Assembly (NCBI RefSeq): GCF_015476655.1
Contig: NZ_JABFHF010000013.1
Location: 1-64,000, forward strand
Length of the DNA stretch: 64,000 nt
Origin: Aquiflexum lacus
GTDB lineage: Bacteria; Bacteroidota; Bacteroidia; Cytophagales; Cyclobacteriaceae
Reading direction: 5' to 3'
Shown: piece after piece, positions 43,677-53,580 of the stretch
How positions within the stretch are numbered: the first letter of the stretch is position 1
Layout of the letters: the number at the start of each line of letters is the position of its first letter
The notes under the pieces: generated by a model
The model's database searches: none
Told to the model about the DNA's origin: nothing
What the model saw: the letters and a program-made list of their open reading frames with translations, nothing else
Made by a program: the position numbers and the translations under genes

Positions 43677-44825
43677 ATGAACAGAAAAATCAATGCAGCC
43701 ATAGTAGGTACCGGCTTTATAGGACCCGCACATCTTGAAGCATTAAGAAGGCTTCCAAATATAGAGGTTACCGCTTTATGTGAAGTAAATATCGAATTGG
43801 CTAAAGAAAAGGCTGAAATTTTGGGTATCCCAAATGCGTATACTTTTGAAGAAATGCTTCAGCAGCCTGACATTGACATTGTACACATCTGCACTCCAAA
43901 TTTTTTACATTTTTCTCAATCCAAAGCAGCTTTGTTAGCTGGGAAGCATGTAGTTTGCGAAAAACCACTTGCAACAAAAATTGAGGAAGCAGAAGAGCTT
44001 GTAACTTTGGCCAAAGAAAAAGGATTGGTGAATGCGGTACATTTCAACCTTCGCTATTACCCCATGGTGCGCCAAATGAAAACCATGAGAGAAGCAGGGG
44101 AATTGGGAGATGTTTACAGTATCATGGGCTCATATCTTCAGGATTGGTTATATCTTAATACAGACTATAATTGGAGATTAGAACCTGATAAATCAGGAGA
44201 TTCAAGGGCAATTGCTGATATCGGTTCTCACTTATTGGATTTGACAGAATATGTGACAGGACTTAGGGTTATAGAAGTAATGGCAGATTTCTCGACCGTG
44301 CACAAAACGAGATTGAAGCCCTTAAAGCCCATTGAAACTTATTCGGGAAAAATGCTTCAGGAATCAGATTATGTAGAAGTGCCCATCAATACTGAAGACC
44401 ATGCAACCGTGATGTTACGTTTTGACAACGGCAACAAAGGTTCTGTTACAGTAAGTCAGGTCAATGCTGGTAGGAAAAACCGCCTGAACATTGAGATTGC
44501 TGGATCTAAAGCTAATTTTGAATGGTGTTCGGAAAGGCCTAATGAAATGTGGATCGGTAAAAGAGAAACTGCCAATCAACAGCTGATGAAAGATCCTTCT
44601 CTATTTTCCAGAGAAGCAGCAGGTTTGATCAGTTTCCCTGGAGGACATAATGAGGGTTTTCCTGATACTTCCAAACAAATGTTCAAAGAAGTATATGCTG
44701 CTGTCAGACAGGGCAAACAACCTTCAAAACCAACTTTTCCTACTTTTGAGGATGGGATGCGGGAATTGTTAATATGTGAAAGAATCATCGAAAGTCACAG
44801 AAAAGAAGCTTGGGTGAAGATTTAA
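43677..44825 (+). CDS. Gfo/Idh/MocA-family oxidoreductase
   Basis: This 382-residue cytosolic NAD(P)-dependent dehydrogenase of sugars or inositol-like compounds has a Rossmann start (IVGTGFIGPAHLEAL) and the family motif VVCEKPLATK near 98. The C-terminal alpha/beta domain has GDSRAIADIGSHLLDL. There is no sugar transport or kinase gene around it, so the substrate is open. The gap to the next gene is 65 bp. Confidence 0.88.
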   Translation: MNRKINAAIVGTGFIGPAHLEALRRLPNIEVTALCEVNIELAKEKAEILGIPNAYTFEEMLQQPDIDIVHICTPNFLHFSQSKAALLAGKHVVCEKPLATKIEEAEELVTLAKEKGLVNAVHFNLRYYPMVRQMKTMREAGELGDVYSIMGSYLQDWLYLNTDYNWRLEPDKSGDSRAIADIGSHLLDLTEYVTGLRVIEVMADFSTVHKTRLKPLKPIETYSGKMLQESDYVEVPINTEDHATVMLRFDNGNKGSVTVSQVNAGRKNRLNIEIAGSKANFEWCSERPNEMWIGKRETANQQLMKDPSLFSREAAGLISFPGGHNEGFPDTSKQMFKEVYAAVRQGKQPSKPTFPTFEDGMRELLICERIIESHRKEAWVKI

Positions 44826-44890
44826 TACTTCATTTGACAACTAAAATGATTCTTTTGAGTTAATCCAAACAAACATAAAATCAATAAACC

Positions 44891-45406
44891 ATGAAAAATT
44901 TTATTTTTGCAAAGTTCGGTGTCATGACCTTGACCTTTGCTTTGATAGCAGCTTTGGCTATCGCACAGGATGATAAACCAAGTCCTGCCCGTACTGCTGA
45001 AGGAACCATCAACGGTGCCAAAATCACCATCAACTACAGCAGTCCTGCCGTCAAAGGTCGGGTTATTTGGGGAGATTTGGTACCTGTTGGACAGGTTTGG
45101 AGGGCTGGAGCAAACGATGCTACCACTTTTGAAACTTCAAAGGATATAAAAGTGCAAGGACAGACTTTACCTGCCGGTAAATATTCCCTTTTCATTATCC
45201 CTAATGAAGGAGAATCTACCCTGATTTTCAATAAGGTGGCCAAACAATGGGGTGCATATTCTTATGATGAAAGTCAAGATGCCCTGAGAGTCAGTATACC
45301 ATCCAACTTTGGAGATAAAATGGAAGAAAGACTGGTATATGAAGTGAAAAATGACCGTGTCGAAATGAGATGGGAATACGGTATCAGTTTTGCGAAAATT
45401 GAATAA
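44891..45406 (+). CDS. DUF2911-family exported protein
   Basis: This 171-residue protein has a signal peptide (about 1-25, ending ALAIAQ). A DUF2911 domain follows, with INYSSPAVKGRVIWGDLVPVG, WRAGANDATTFETS and LPAGKYSLFIIP motifs. It is very common in Bacteroidota; function unknown, periplasmic or cell surface. It has a strong terminator. Confidence 0.9.
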   Translation: MKNFIFAKFGVMTLTFALIAALAIAQDDKPSPARTAEGTINGAKITINYSSPAVKGRVIWGDLVPVGQVWRAGANDATTFETSKDIKVQGQTLPAGKYSLFIIPNEGESTLIFNKVAKQWGAYSYDESQDALRVSIPSNFGDKMEERLVYEVKNDRVEMRWEYGISFAKIE

Positions 45407-45429
45407 TTAAATATCTAAATACAATCTGA

Positions 45430-45470
45430 CCACTGATTCTTATGAATTTCAAAAGAATCAGTGGTTTTTT
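45430..45470 (+). terminator. Strong rho-independent terminator after the DUF2911 gene
   Basis: A 12-bp stem CCACTGATTCTT / AAGAATCAGTGG (45430-45441 with 45453-45464) is followed by TTTTTT. It ends only 18 bases before the hrpB start. Confidence 0.92.
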
Positions 45471-45488
45471 ATTTTAAATCCAAATCGC

Positions 45489-47969
45489 TTGAATTTCGAT
45501 CCCTATTCTATCAAACTTCCTATACTTGATATCCTCAGTGAAGTCAAGGAAAAACTGAACAACTTCAATACCCTTGTTGTAAACGCTCCTCCGGGCGCAG
45601 GTAAAAGCACGCTTCTACCTCTCGCTTTATTGAATGAGCCATTTTTGAAGGGTAAGAAAATTCTCATGTTGGAACCAAGGAGATTGGCAGCTAAAACCAT
45701 CGCATGGCGAATGTCTGATCTGCTGGGTGAGAAAGTCGGTGAATCCATCGGTTACCGAATCAGATTTGAAAGTCAGGTTTCAGAAATTACCAAATTAGAG
45801 GTATTGACAGAAGGGATTCTCACAAGAATGCTTCTTAATGACAATGCTCTTGAGGATATTGGTTTGGTTATTTTCGATGAATTCCATGAAAGGAACATTC
45901 ATGCAGATGTGGCCATGGCCCTGTGCAGGGAAGTTCAGCAAGTTTTAAGACCTGACCTACGGATTTTAGTGATGTCCGCTACCTTGGACATGCCTCAACT
46001 TCAGATGCTATTAAAAGCGCCATCTTTAAAAAGTGAAGGAAAAATGTTTCCTGTTGAATTTCATTATTCAGGTGATTTTGATCCATTCTTGATGCCTGAA
46101 ATGGTTTCCAATACAGTTATAAATGCTTCCAAAAATCATGCAGGGGATATTTTGGTCTTCCTACCCGGTCAGGGGGAGATAAAAAAAACAGAAGCTATTT
46201 TGAGAAAAAATTTACCTGAATTTGCTATTCATCCGCTTTATGGACAACTGAGTCCCCAAGCTCAACATCAGGCCATTTTCCCCAATAAAAAAGGAAAAAG
46301 AAAAGTTGTTTTGGCTACATCTATCGCAGAAACAAGTTTAACCATAGAAGGAGTTTCGGTAGTGGTAGATTCTGGATTTGGCAGGACATCAAAATTTAAT
46401 CCGCGATCGGGTTTATCAAGACTGGAAACTATTCGAATTTCAAATGATTCAGCCGATCAGCGTGCAGGAAGAGCAGGAAGATTGGGTCCCGGGCATTGTT
46501 ACCGGATGTGGTCAACCTTCACCCATTCCCAATTACAGGAATTCAGAACCCCTGAAATTTTGGAAGCTGACCTGGCTTTTTTGGTTTTGGATATGGCAAA
46601 ATGGGGAATTGAAAATGTCCAAGACCTCACTTGGTTGACTCCTCCCCCACTGGGAACTGTAGCACAAGCCACCGAACTGTTACATGAAATCAATGTGTTG
46701 GAAAAGGGAGAGATTACAGTCCATGGGAAAAAAGTACATCAGATTCCTGCCCATCCTAGGATTGCACACATGCTGATCATTGCGGAAGAATTGGGGAAAA
46801 CAGCCCTGGCCACAGACATCGCAGCTTTATTGGAAGAAAGAGATCCTTTGGAACCGGAAATGGGTGTAGACCTCAATCTGAGGATAGAAGGATTGAGAAG
46901 GGCTAGAAGGGAGAATCTTTTCATCAAAGGTTTTAACAAAATTGAGAAAGTCGGTAAACAATACAGAAAGATGCTGAAGATAGATGAGGAGAATACGCCC
47001 GTGGACTCTTTTGAAACCGGTCTTTTGATAGCTTACGCCTATCCTGAGCGGATTGCAAGTGCCAGACCTGGAAACAACGCCCAATTTCAAATGGCCAATG
47101 GCAAAATAGCCATGATGGGGCACAGAGATGATCTTGCAAATGAATCATGGATTGCCATATCGCATGTAGATGCAAGAGATGGATTGGGAAAAATATTCAT
47201 GGCATCACCACTAGACCCCAAAGACCTCCTTCCAATGATCAAAGAAAAGAGAATGGTCAAATGGGACAAAAAGGAAGGGGAATTGAAGGCTTTAAAAAAT
47301 ATCTGCATTGGATCAATTATTCTTAAATCCATTCCTTTAAAGGATGTGTCCTTAAATGAAAAAAAAGAGGCCATAATTTCAGCCATAAAGGAAGACCCTG
47401 ATTTATTGAACTTTAGCGAAGATGTAAGCCAGCTTCTTAACAGGGTAAATTCATTAAAAGTGTGGAATCCAGCTGAAAACTGGCCTGATTTCAGTAAGCA
47501 GTATTTAATCAAGCATTTGGAACAATGGATTTCCCCTTATCTCGATGACGTCAAAAGAGAAGAAGATTTATGGAAACTTGAACTGAATGAAATACTGTTT
47601 CATTTTTTGGATTTTGAGCAACAACAAAAAATCAATGAGTTAGCTCCCCCAAAAATCCTAGTTCCCAGCGGAAGCATGGTTCCTCTTGAATATCGCACTG
47701 AGGGAGAGGTTCCTATACTTTCCGTAAGACTTCAGGAAGTTTTTGGTTGGCTTGAAACCCCAAAAATCAATCGTAATCGAACTCCCATTTTGTTACATTT
47801 ATTGTCTCCGGGTTTTAAGCCTGTTCAGGTCACTTCTGACTTGAGAAGTTTTTGGACCAATACGTATTTTGATGTTAAAAAAGATTTGAAACGAAGGTAT
47901 CCAAAACACTCTTGGCCTGAAGATCCATTGAAAGCCGACGCCGTCAAAGGAGTAATTAGAAAGAAATGA
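45489..47969 (+). CDS. hrpB: ATP-dependent DEAH-box helicase HrpB
   Basis: This is an 826-residue SF2 RNA helicase. Walker A is APPGAGKST near 36, the DEAH variant is DEFHER near 135, SATLD lies near 160 and the motif VI region is DQRAGRAGR. The OB-like and HrpB-specific C-terminal domains follow. The first codon is TTG at 45489; no in-frame ATG lies near the N-terminus, and homologous proteins need the residues before LPILDIL. The TTG lies just after a strong terminator, so the promoter must overlap the terminator or lie within the first codons, or transcription reads through. Confidence 0.9.
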   Translation: MNFDPYSIKLPILDILSEVKEKLNNFNTLVVNAPPGAGKSTLLPLALLNEPFLKGKKILMLEPRRLAAKTIAWRMSDLLGEKVGESIGYRIRFESQVSEITKLEVLTEGILTRMLLNDNALEDIGLVIFDEFHERNIHADVAMALCREVQQVLRPDLRILVMSATLDMPQLQMLLKAPSLKSEGKMFPVEFHYSGDFDPFLMPEMVSNTVINASKNHAGDILVFLPGQGEIKKTEAILRKNLPEFAIHPLYGQLSPQAQHQAIFPNKKGKRKVVLATSIAETSLTIEGVSVVVDSGFGRTSKFNPRSGLSRLETIRISNDSADQRAGRAGRLGPGHCYRMWSTFTHSQLQEFRTPEILEADLAFLVLDMAKWGIENVQDLTWLTPPPLGTVAQATELLHEINVLEKGEITVHGKKVHQIPAHPRIAHMLIIAEELGKTALATDIAALLEERDPLEPEMGVDLNLRIEGLRRARRENLFIKGFNKIEKVGKQYRKMLKIDEENTPVDSFETGLLIAYAYPERIASARPGNNAQFQMANGKIAMMGHRDDLANESWIAISHVDARDGLGKIFMASPLDPKDLLPMIKEKRMVKWDKKEGELKALKNICIGSIILKSIPLKDVSLNEKKEAIISAIKEDPDLLNFSEDVSQLLNRVNSLKVWNPAENWPDFSKQYLIKHLEQWISPYLDDVKREEDLWKLELNEILFHFLDFEQQQKINELAPPKILVPSGSMVPLEYRTEGEVPILSVRLQEVFGWLETPKINRNRTPILLHLLSPGFKPVQVTSDLRSFWTNTYFDVKKDLKRRYPKHSWPEDPLKADAVKGVIRKK

Positions 47970-48141
47970 TTTATGATTATCCGACTATATACCATTAGTT
48001 TTTCCACGAAAATGGTTGGAAGACAGAAGGATCATATTCATTCATTAGTTGAATAGAAGCTGCCAAATCAATTTTTGGATTATTGAAGAATATTATAAAT
48101 TAGATAAATTTTTGAAATTTTTCCTACCAATTTTACAGTTC

Positions 48142-49131
48142 ATGAAAACATTTATTACGGGTGCATCTGGTTATTTGGGACAAAAGTTAGCATGGAAGCT
48201 AGCAGAATCCGGCGAACATGTCCAAGTTTTGATCCGAAACAAAAATATAGCTGTTCACCTGATGCATCCCAATATCAAGATTTTTTATGGAGATATTTTG
48301 GACTTAAAAAGCGTCAAAGAGGCTTTGGCTGATTGTGAAGTCATTTTTCATGTTGCAGCATTGGCCAGAGTGTGGTCAAAAAACCCAGAGGATTTTTTTA
48401 CTGTAAATGTTGACGGAACAAAAAACCTTATTCAAGCGGCTAAAGAAGCAAATGTCAAAAAATTCATCTTAACAAGCAGTACAGGAACTATTGGTCCATC
48501 TCTGAAAAAACCGAATGATGAAAACACTTCAAGATGGTCGAGTTTCAACAATGATTATGAATTATCCAAATATTTAGCTGAGGAGGAAGTTCAAAAAGAA
48601 GTATCCAATGGATTCCCTGGGTTGATAGTAAATCCTTCCCGTATTTTTGGGCCCGGTTTAGAATCTCCAAGTTCAGGAATAAACCGTCTGATAGCAGGAT
48701 ATCTCAAAAACAGAATTGCCATTATGCCAACCAATCACCGCGCTTTGGGTAATTATGGATATATTGATGATATTGTAGAGGGCCATATCAAAGCCCGGGA
48801 TAAGGGTGAAATTGGACAGAAATATATTTTAGGAGGAGAAAACAAATCTCTTGGAGAGCTTTTTAAAACCATTCAAAAACTTAGCCCACAACGAGGTATC
48901 ATTCTTAAATTTCCTATTTGGCCTTTAAAATATTGGTCATCGTTTGAATTGTTTCTGGGTGATAAATTTGGAAGAACCCCAAAAATAACTCCTGATTTTG
49001 TAAAGAGAATCAATCAAGACGCTGCATTCAGTTCAGAAAAGGCGATCCAAAATCTAGGGTATAAGGTTACTCCCTTTGAAGAAGCCATTGAAATTACTAT
49101 TCAATTTTTATGGCACAAAAGATCAACATGA
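48142..49131 (+). CDS. NAD-dependent epimerase/dehydratase (extended SDR)
   Basis: This 329-residue SDR enzyme has the nucleotide motif TGASGYLGQKLA at the very N-terminus and a YELSK catalytic pair (YxxxK). It also has the usual D(I/L)LDLKS strand. ATG 48142 puts the Rossmann motif at residue 6, so the upstream extension is rejected. It resembles dihydroflavonol-4-reductase-like and cholesterol-dehydrogenase-like SDRs; the substrate is unknown. Confidence 0.86.
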   Translation: MKTFITGASGYLGQKLAWKLAESGEHVQVLIRNKNIAVHLMHPNIKIFYGDILDLKSVKEALADCEVIFHVAALARVWSKNPEDFFTVNVDGTKNLIQAAKEANVKKFILTSSTGTIGPSLKKPNDENTSRWSSFNNDYELSKYLAEEEVQKEVSNGFPGLIVNPSRIFGPGLESPSSGINRLIAGYLKNRIAIMPTNHRALGNYGYIDDIVEGHIKARDKGEIGQKYILGGENKSLGELFKTIQKLSPQRGIILKFPIWPLKYWSSFELFLGDKFGRTPKITPDFVKRINQDAAFSSEKAIQNLGYKVTPFEEAIEITIQFLWHKRST

Positions 49132-49191
49132 AGAGCTTAGCATTGATGAGAACAACAAGTTTGCATGGCTTACAAAGACCTATGTACAGGT

Positions 49192-49809
49192 TCAAAGATT
49201 ATCCAGATAGTCTAATAAATTAAGAAAACATGCAACAGTAAAAGGTGTCACTTGCATCTCTTCCATTTTGGCAAGGTATGTATCTCTGACCTCCTTGTAT
49301 TTTGAAGGATTGTATAGTTTGGCTAACGTAATCCCTCTTGAAGATCTGTAGGTGAAATTTTGTGTGAGGATATTTTTGTCCGGATCTTCATTAAAGAATC
49401 TTTCGAGCTTTTTACCACTTGAAAAATTATCCATCCATGGAAATCCCAATTTGATCATGAAGTCTTCCACTTTTTCTATAACAGGTCCGATCTCAAGGTC
49501 ATTCTCCAAAAAATATCTTCTTGGCATATTTGAATCTATGCTATCCATTGTTTCCACCAAAGTGATACTTCTGTCCTTATAATCCCCCAATGTTGGTAAA
49601 AACTTATGAATGATGGTTTCAACTTGATCAAACCGGACTCCCAGATGATATTCAAAATAGGTAGCGTCATTAAAATAAGTATGATGAAAAAATATTATCT
49701 GTTTTCCTTGAACAAATGATTTGGAATATAGCAATTTTTTGGGCTCCAAATGAAAGCCAAAATCAGTTAAAAAGTTTTCATGGAGCAATATCATTTCTTT
49801 GATTTTCAT
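49192..49809 (-). CDS. Hypothetical protein, 205 residues
   Basis: I do not recognise it. It is a soluble alpha/beta protein without signal peptide (MKIKEMILLHENFLTDFG ... VTPFTVACFLNLLDYLDNL). The layout of a beta-rich first half (FFHHTYFNDATYFEYHLGVRF) and a helical second half recalls small immunity-type or DUF4304-like proteins, without enough support to name one. It is convergent with the epimerase gene. Confidence 0.65.
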   Translation of the reverse strand: MKIKEMILLHENFLTDFGFHLEPKKLLYSKSFVQGKQIIFFHHTYFNDATYFEYHLGVRFDQVETIIHKFLPTLGDYKDRSITLVETMDSIDSNMPRRYFLENDLEIGPVIEKVEDFMIKLGFPWMDNFSSGKKLERFFNEDPDKNILTQNFTYRSSRGITLAKLYNPSKYKEVRDTYLAKMEEMQVTPFTVACFLNLLDYLDNL

Positions 49810-50101
49810 GCACTATTCCAATTTATGTTTTGATATAACGAATATCTTTTATCTTTATTTTAATCCTTTTGATAAATATTATATTATTTTAGTTAATTAT
49901 TCCAAATTCTTAAACATCCCTGTTTTTTTATGATGTCTTGCCGGAATCTTTTAGTGGATTTGATGAATTTTCTTTTTGAAATATTTTGTTTAAGTAATAT
50001 TTAAAAGAGTAGCATTTAAATATTAAGTTATCAATAGGTGTTTTTTTTGTATGTAAATTACAAAAATTAAGCCATTTTAATCAAAAAAATTAAAAAAAAT
50101 T
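49810..50101. other. AT-rich divergent intergenic region
   Basis: The 292 bases are strongly AT-rich with homopolymer runs. Promoters for both flanking genes are expected here; no other feature was seen. Confidence 0.45.
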
Positions 50102-50815
50102 ATGGTTTGGAAAAAATTAAATTTTGACCAATTGAGAAATCTGTTGATTTTCTGTGGTGAAAATAATTTCACTATGAGCTATAATTCCCAAAAAAAGACT
50201 ATAACAGGTTATGATTCAGAACATAATAAAATTTTAATCTTGAGATTATCAATCGATCTGAATTACATACCCGAAGAAAATAAGGTGATAAAACTGGGTT
50301 TTATCAACCATATCATTTTATTGATCAAATCCGGAATTGCTTCTGTTGCATTATTTGAAAACACGGAATTGATGGATCACAAAGTATTTAGGGCCTACAT
50401 GGTAAGAAAAAAGCAGGGAAAAAGTCAGGTCAAATACCTCAAGACAAAAGGAAAATCCAGAGCCGGTTCCAGGGTTAGGCTCCAGGAAACTTTGGATTTT
50501 TTTGAAGACATCAATACCAGGCTTATCTCCTATTTTGAAGAATATAGGGTTGACCTGATTGCTATGAACAGCTCGAAAATACTATTGCCGTATTTATTTG
50601 AAAGTAAATCCAAGACACCCTTTGAAAAAAAGGACATCAGACTTTACAAGATTCCCAAGCATATAGCGTCTGCTACGCATGAGAACTTGCTAGAAGTAAA
50701 TGAACAGTTGTTTTCAAGCGCTGCTTTTATAACAGAAATGGGTACGGACATTTTTACAAATATCATTTCGATCAATGAAGATTTAGACGATGATGGCAAG
50801 GAAGAAGACTGGTAG
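50102..50815 (+). CDS. VLRF1-like (Vms1/ANKZF1-type) putative peptidyl-tRNA release factor
   Basis: This 237-residue soluble protein has a core, AYMVRKKQGKSQ...KGKSRAGSRVRLQE (98-130), that matches the eukaryotic Vms1-like release factor 1 pattern R-x-K-x-G-G-S-Q ... KA-SAG-x-LRR-NE. Gln109 sits where the Vms1 catalytic Gln lies. The following helix (FFEDINTRL) and IAMNSSKILLPYLF strand, then a KIPKHIASATHENLLEVNEQLF tail, continue the fold. Such proteins cleave peptidyl-tRNA on stalled ribosomes (known for Vms1). The first 95 residues are an uncharacterised N-terminal part, and no ankyrin or zinc finger is present. The gap to the next gene is 63 bp. Confidence 0.7.
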   Translation: MVWKKLNFDQLRNLLIFCGENNFTMSYNSQKKTITGYDSEHNKILILRLSIDLNYIPEENKVIKLGFINHIILLIKSGIASVALFENTELMDHKVFRAYMVRKKQGKSQVKYLKTKGKSRAGSRVRLQETLDFFEDINTRLISYFEEYRVDLIAMNSSKILLPYLFESKSKTPFEKKDIRLYKIPKHIASATHENLLEVNEQLFSSAAFITEMGTDIFTNIISINEDLDDDGKEEDW

Positions 50816-50878
50816 ATCTCGAAAAACTCAATTTGGAACAATATTTGGTACAGAAGGTTTTCATTTGATAATAATCCT

Positions 50879-51493
50879 TTGATAAATAAAAGCTACACCC
50901 TGATTTCCCTTCTTATACTTGTTTTCCTGTCCTTAGAAGTTGAAGCGCAGCGATATGGATCAGCGGTGGGTATCCGAATGGGAAGCAATGACTTCAGTAG
51001 AACTTTTGGCCTTTCTGCCCAACAACGTGTTTTTAAGCATATCACACTTGAAGGAATTTTACAATCTGATTTTAGGAATAATTCAACAGCCCATTTGTTG
51101 GTAGAAGTACATCGGCCGATCATTTCCAAAAGATTCAATTACTATTATGGTGCGGGCATATCGGGAGGTTGGGAGGAAAGTTTTGTAAAGGATACAGAAA
51201 GCAAGCAGATCCTACATACTTACGGAAATGCGACTTCAGGAGTTGATATCATTGCAGGAGTAGAACTTACAATTGCCAATACTGTCATCTCTTTGGATTA
51301 CAAACCAAATTTCAATTTGTCTGGGAGAGAAGAGTTTATTAGAGGTCAGGTTGGAATTACTGCAAGAATGGTTTTGGTAAAAAGCAAAGAGCAGGATAGA
51401 AAGCGTAGGAAAAAGGCAAGAGCCAAAAAAAGACAGCACAAAGAACCTATTGGTCAAAAATTCAAAAATACCTTCAATTTCAATTCTAAATAG
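50879..51493 (+). CDS. Outer-membrane beta-barrel-like protein with basic tail
   Basis: This 204-residue protein starts at a TTG codon (no suitable ATG). The signal peptide ends near VEAQ, then alternating hydrophobic strands follow (RYGSAVGIRMG, FNYYYGAGISGGWEE, VISLDYKPNF, QVGITARMVLV), as in small Bacteroidota barrel proteins. The last 35 residues are strikingly Lys/Arg-rich (KRRKKARAKKRQHKE), which is unusual for a barrel. It is possibly co-transcribed with the VLRF1-like gene. Confidence 0.68.
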   Translation: MINKSYTLISLLILVFLSLEVEAQRYGSAVGIRMGSNDFSRTFGLSAQQRVFKHITLEGILQSDFRNNSTAHLLVEVHRPIISKRFNYYYGAGISGGWEESFVKDTESKQILHTYGNATSGVDIIAGVELTIANTVISLDYKPNFNLSGREEFIRGQVGITARMVLVKSKEQDRKRRKKARAKKRQHKEPIGQKFKNTFNFNSK

Positions 51494-51622
51494 AAACTTT
51501 TTTTATCCTATACAATTAATTAAGATAGGGATATTGACAACACTTTTCACCCATCTGAATAATATTTTCAAGCTTTTTAAAAGAATAATAATTAAACTAG
51601 GGTTTATTAAATGTTCCCCTAG

Positions 51623-53506
51623 ATGAAAGCATTCAAAACCTTAGCATTATTGCTGTTGCTCCTGATCATTTCCGGTCAAAGTTGGGCACAGGAAAAAAAC
51701 ATTCTTGAGCAACTTCAGGAAATAGCCATTGTCGATCAAAAGGTCATGATGCCCATGAGAGACGGGGTCAGGTTGGCCACTGATATTTACAGGCCAAAGA
51801 CAGACAACCCGGTTCCAATAATTTTTTCAAGAACCCCTTACAATTTCAATTCATACCGGGATGGAGAATTGGTGACTCGTACTATGCAAACCGCATTGGA
51901 AGCGGTTCAAAAAGGTTATGCTTATGTCGTACAAAATGAACGTGGAAGGTTTTTTTCAGAAGGAGAATGGGACATCTTAGGAACTCCATTAACCGATGGC
52001 TATGATGCCTTTACCTGGATGGCTGATCAAAATTGGAGTAATGGAAAAATCGGTACCATTGGTTGTTCCTCTACTGCTGAATGGCAAATGGCAGTTGCTG
52101 CGCTTAACCATCCTGCACATGCTGCTATGGTGCCCCAGGGATATGGTGCTGGTGTGGGAAGAATTGGAAAATATTTTGAGCAGGGAAACTGGTACCGAGG
52201 CGGTGCCGGACAGATGCTGTTTACTGCATGGCTTTACGGTACCCAACATGACCCCATGGCTCCAAAACTGCCTGAGGGAATCTCGCAGGAAGATTTATTA
52301 AGACTTCAGAAGTTTTATGATATGGCTCCAAGATATCCAAGGGTAGATTGGAAGGAGGCTTTGGCCCATTTACCTGTGCAGGATATCATCCGAAATGTTG
52401 ATGGCCCTCAGGGGATTTACGAAGAAATGATCACCAGAAAACCTAATTCTCCGGAATGGTATAAAGGAGGGCTATTCCATGATGATATGGAATTTGAAAA
52501 ACCTGCATTTTGGTTTGTGTCTTGGTATGATGTGGCTTCCAGTCCCAATTTGGCGATGTACAACCATGTCAGGGAAAATGCCAAAGATCCAAAAATCAGG
52601 GATAATCAGTTTTTGGTCATTGCCCCCACCCTACACTGTTCATTTACCCGGGCTACTGAAAATACCATCGTCGGTGAAAGAAGTATGGGAGATGCAAGAT
52701 TACCCTACAATGACATGACTTATGCTTGGTTTGACTATTGGTTAAAAGGTGAGGCAAATAAGGTTACAGAAGAAATGCCAAAAGTCACCTATTTCACCAT
52801 GGGGTCCAAAAAATGGCAATATTCCGATACTTGGCCTCCAAAGGAAGCACAATTGGTCACCTATTTTCTGGACAGTAAGGGCAATGCCAATTCAAGATTG
52901 GGAGATGGTAAATTGTCCACCTCAAAACCAAGCAAAGACAATCCCGACACTTTCCAATACGATCCAATGGATCCTGTGTCTTCTTATGGTGGCAATGTGT
53001 GCTGTACAGGAAATGCCGTTCAGGGAGGTGCATTTGACCAACAGGAGATGGAATTGAGAAAGGATATTTTGGTCTATACTACCGAGGCATTGACCGAAGG
53101 AGTTGAAGTAAGCGGATTTATTGAGGCCCAACTGTATCTTTCCTCTGATGTCAAAGATACTGACCTTACCATTAAACTCATTGATGTCTATCCTGACGGT
53201 ACAGCTTATAACCTGGATGAAACCATTCAAAGAGTAAGGTATAGGGAAGGATATGAAAAAGAAGTATTTATGGAAACCGGGAAAGTCTATGAAATCAATA
53301 TGACTCCCATGTCAACTTCCAATTACTTCGAAAAAGGCCATAAAATCAGAATTGAGGTTTCCTCTTCCAACTTCCCCCGATTTGATAGAAACCTGAATAC
53401 CGGTGGCAATAATTATGACGAAACAGAAGGTGTAGTAGCAACCAATGCTATCCATCATTCCAGAAAGTATCCGAGTAGTGTTAGTTTGCCGATTGTTAAA
53501 AAGTAA
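51623..53506 (+). CDS. CocE/NonD-family hydrolase (X-Pro dipeptidyl-peptidase fold), exported
   Basis: This 627-residue protein has a signal peptide (1-22). An alpha/beta hydrolase domain with a nucleophile serine in [10 protein letters not shown] near 150 and late Asp/His candidates ([14 protein letters not shown] near 340) follows. A C-terminal galactose-binding-like jelly roll ends with [12 protein letters not shown]. It belongs to the CocE/glutaryl-7-ACA acylase-like group. It probably cleaves peptides, esters or amides in the periplasm; specificity is unknown. A weak inverted repeat (53516-53561) follows the stop. Confidence 0.87.
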   Translation: MKAFKTLALLLLLLIISGQSWAQEKNILEQLQEIAIVDQKVMMPMRDGVRLATDIYRPKTDNPVPIIFSRTPYNFNSYRDGELVTRTMQTALEAVQKGYAYVVQNERGRFFSEGEWDILGTPLTDGYDAFTWMADQNWSNGKIGTIGCSSTAEWQMAVAALNHPAHAAMVPQGYGAGVGRIGKYFEQGNWYRGGAGQMLFTAWLYGTQHDPMAPKLPEGISQEDLLRLQKFYDMAPRYPRVDWKEALAHLPVQDIIRNVDGPQGIYEEMITRKPNSPEWYKGGLFHDDMEFEKPAFWFVSWYDVASSPNLAMYNHVRENAKDPKIRDNQFLVIAPTLHCSFTRATENTIVGERSMGDARLPYNDMTYAWFDYWLKGEANKVTEEMPKVTYFTMGSKKWQYSDTWPPKEAQLVTYFLDSKGNANSRLGDGKLSTSKPSKDNPDTFQYDPMDPVSSYGGNVCCTGNAVQGGAFDQQEMELRKDILVYTTEALTEGVEVSGFIEAQLYLSSDVKDTDLTIKLIDVYPDGTAYNLDETIQRVRYREGYEKEVFMETGKVYEINMTPMSTSNYFEKGHKIRIEVSSSNFPRFDRNLNTGGNNYDETEGVVATNAIHHSRKYPSSVSLPIVKK

Positions 53507-53515
53507 ATGGTTAAA

Positions 53516-53561
53516 GTCATGGCATGACTAGTCCCAAGCTTACCCAAAGTCTTGCCATGAC
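53516..53561 (+). terminator. Possible weak terminator or inverted repeat
   Basis: GTCATGGCA and TGCCATGAC (53516-53524 and 53553-53561) are inverted around a 28-nt loop just after the CocE-type gene. There is no strong T-run, so termination is uncertain. Confidence 0.3.
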
Positions 53562-53580
53562 AAACTATTATTCATCACAC

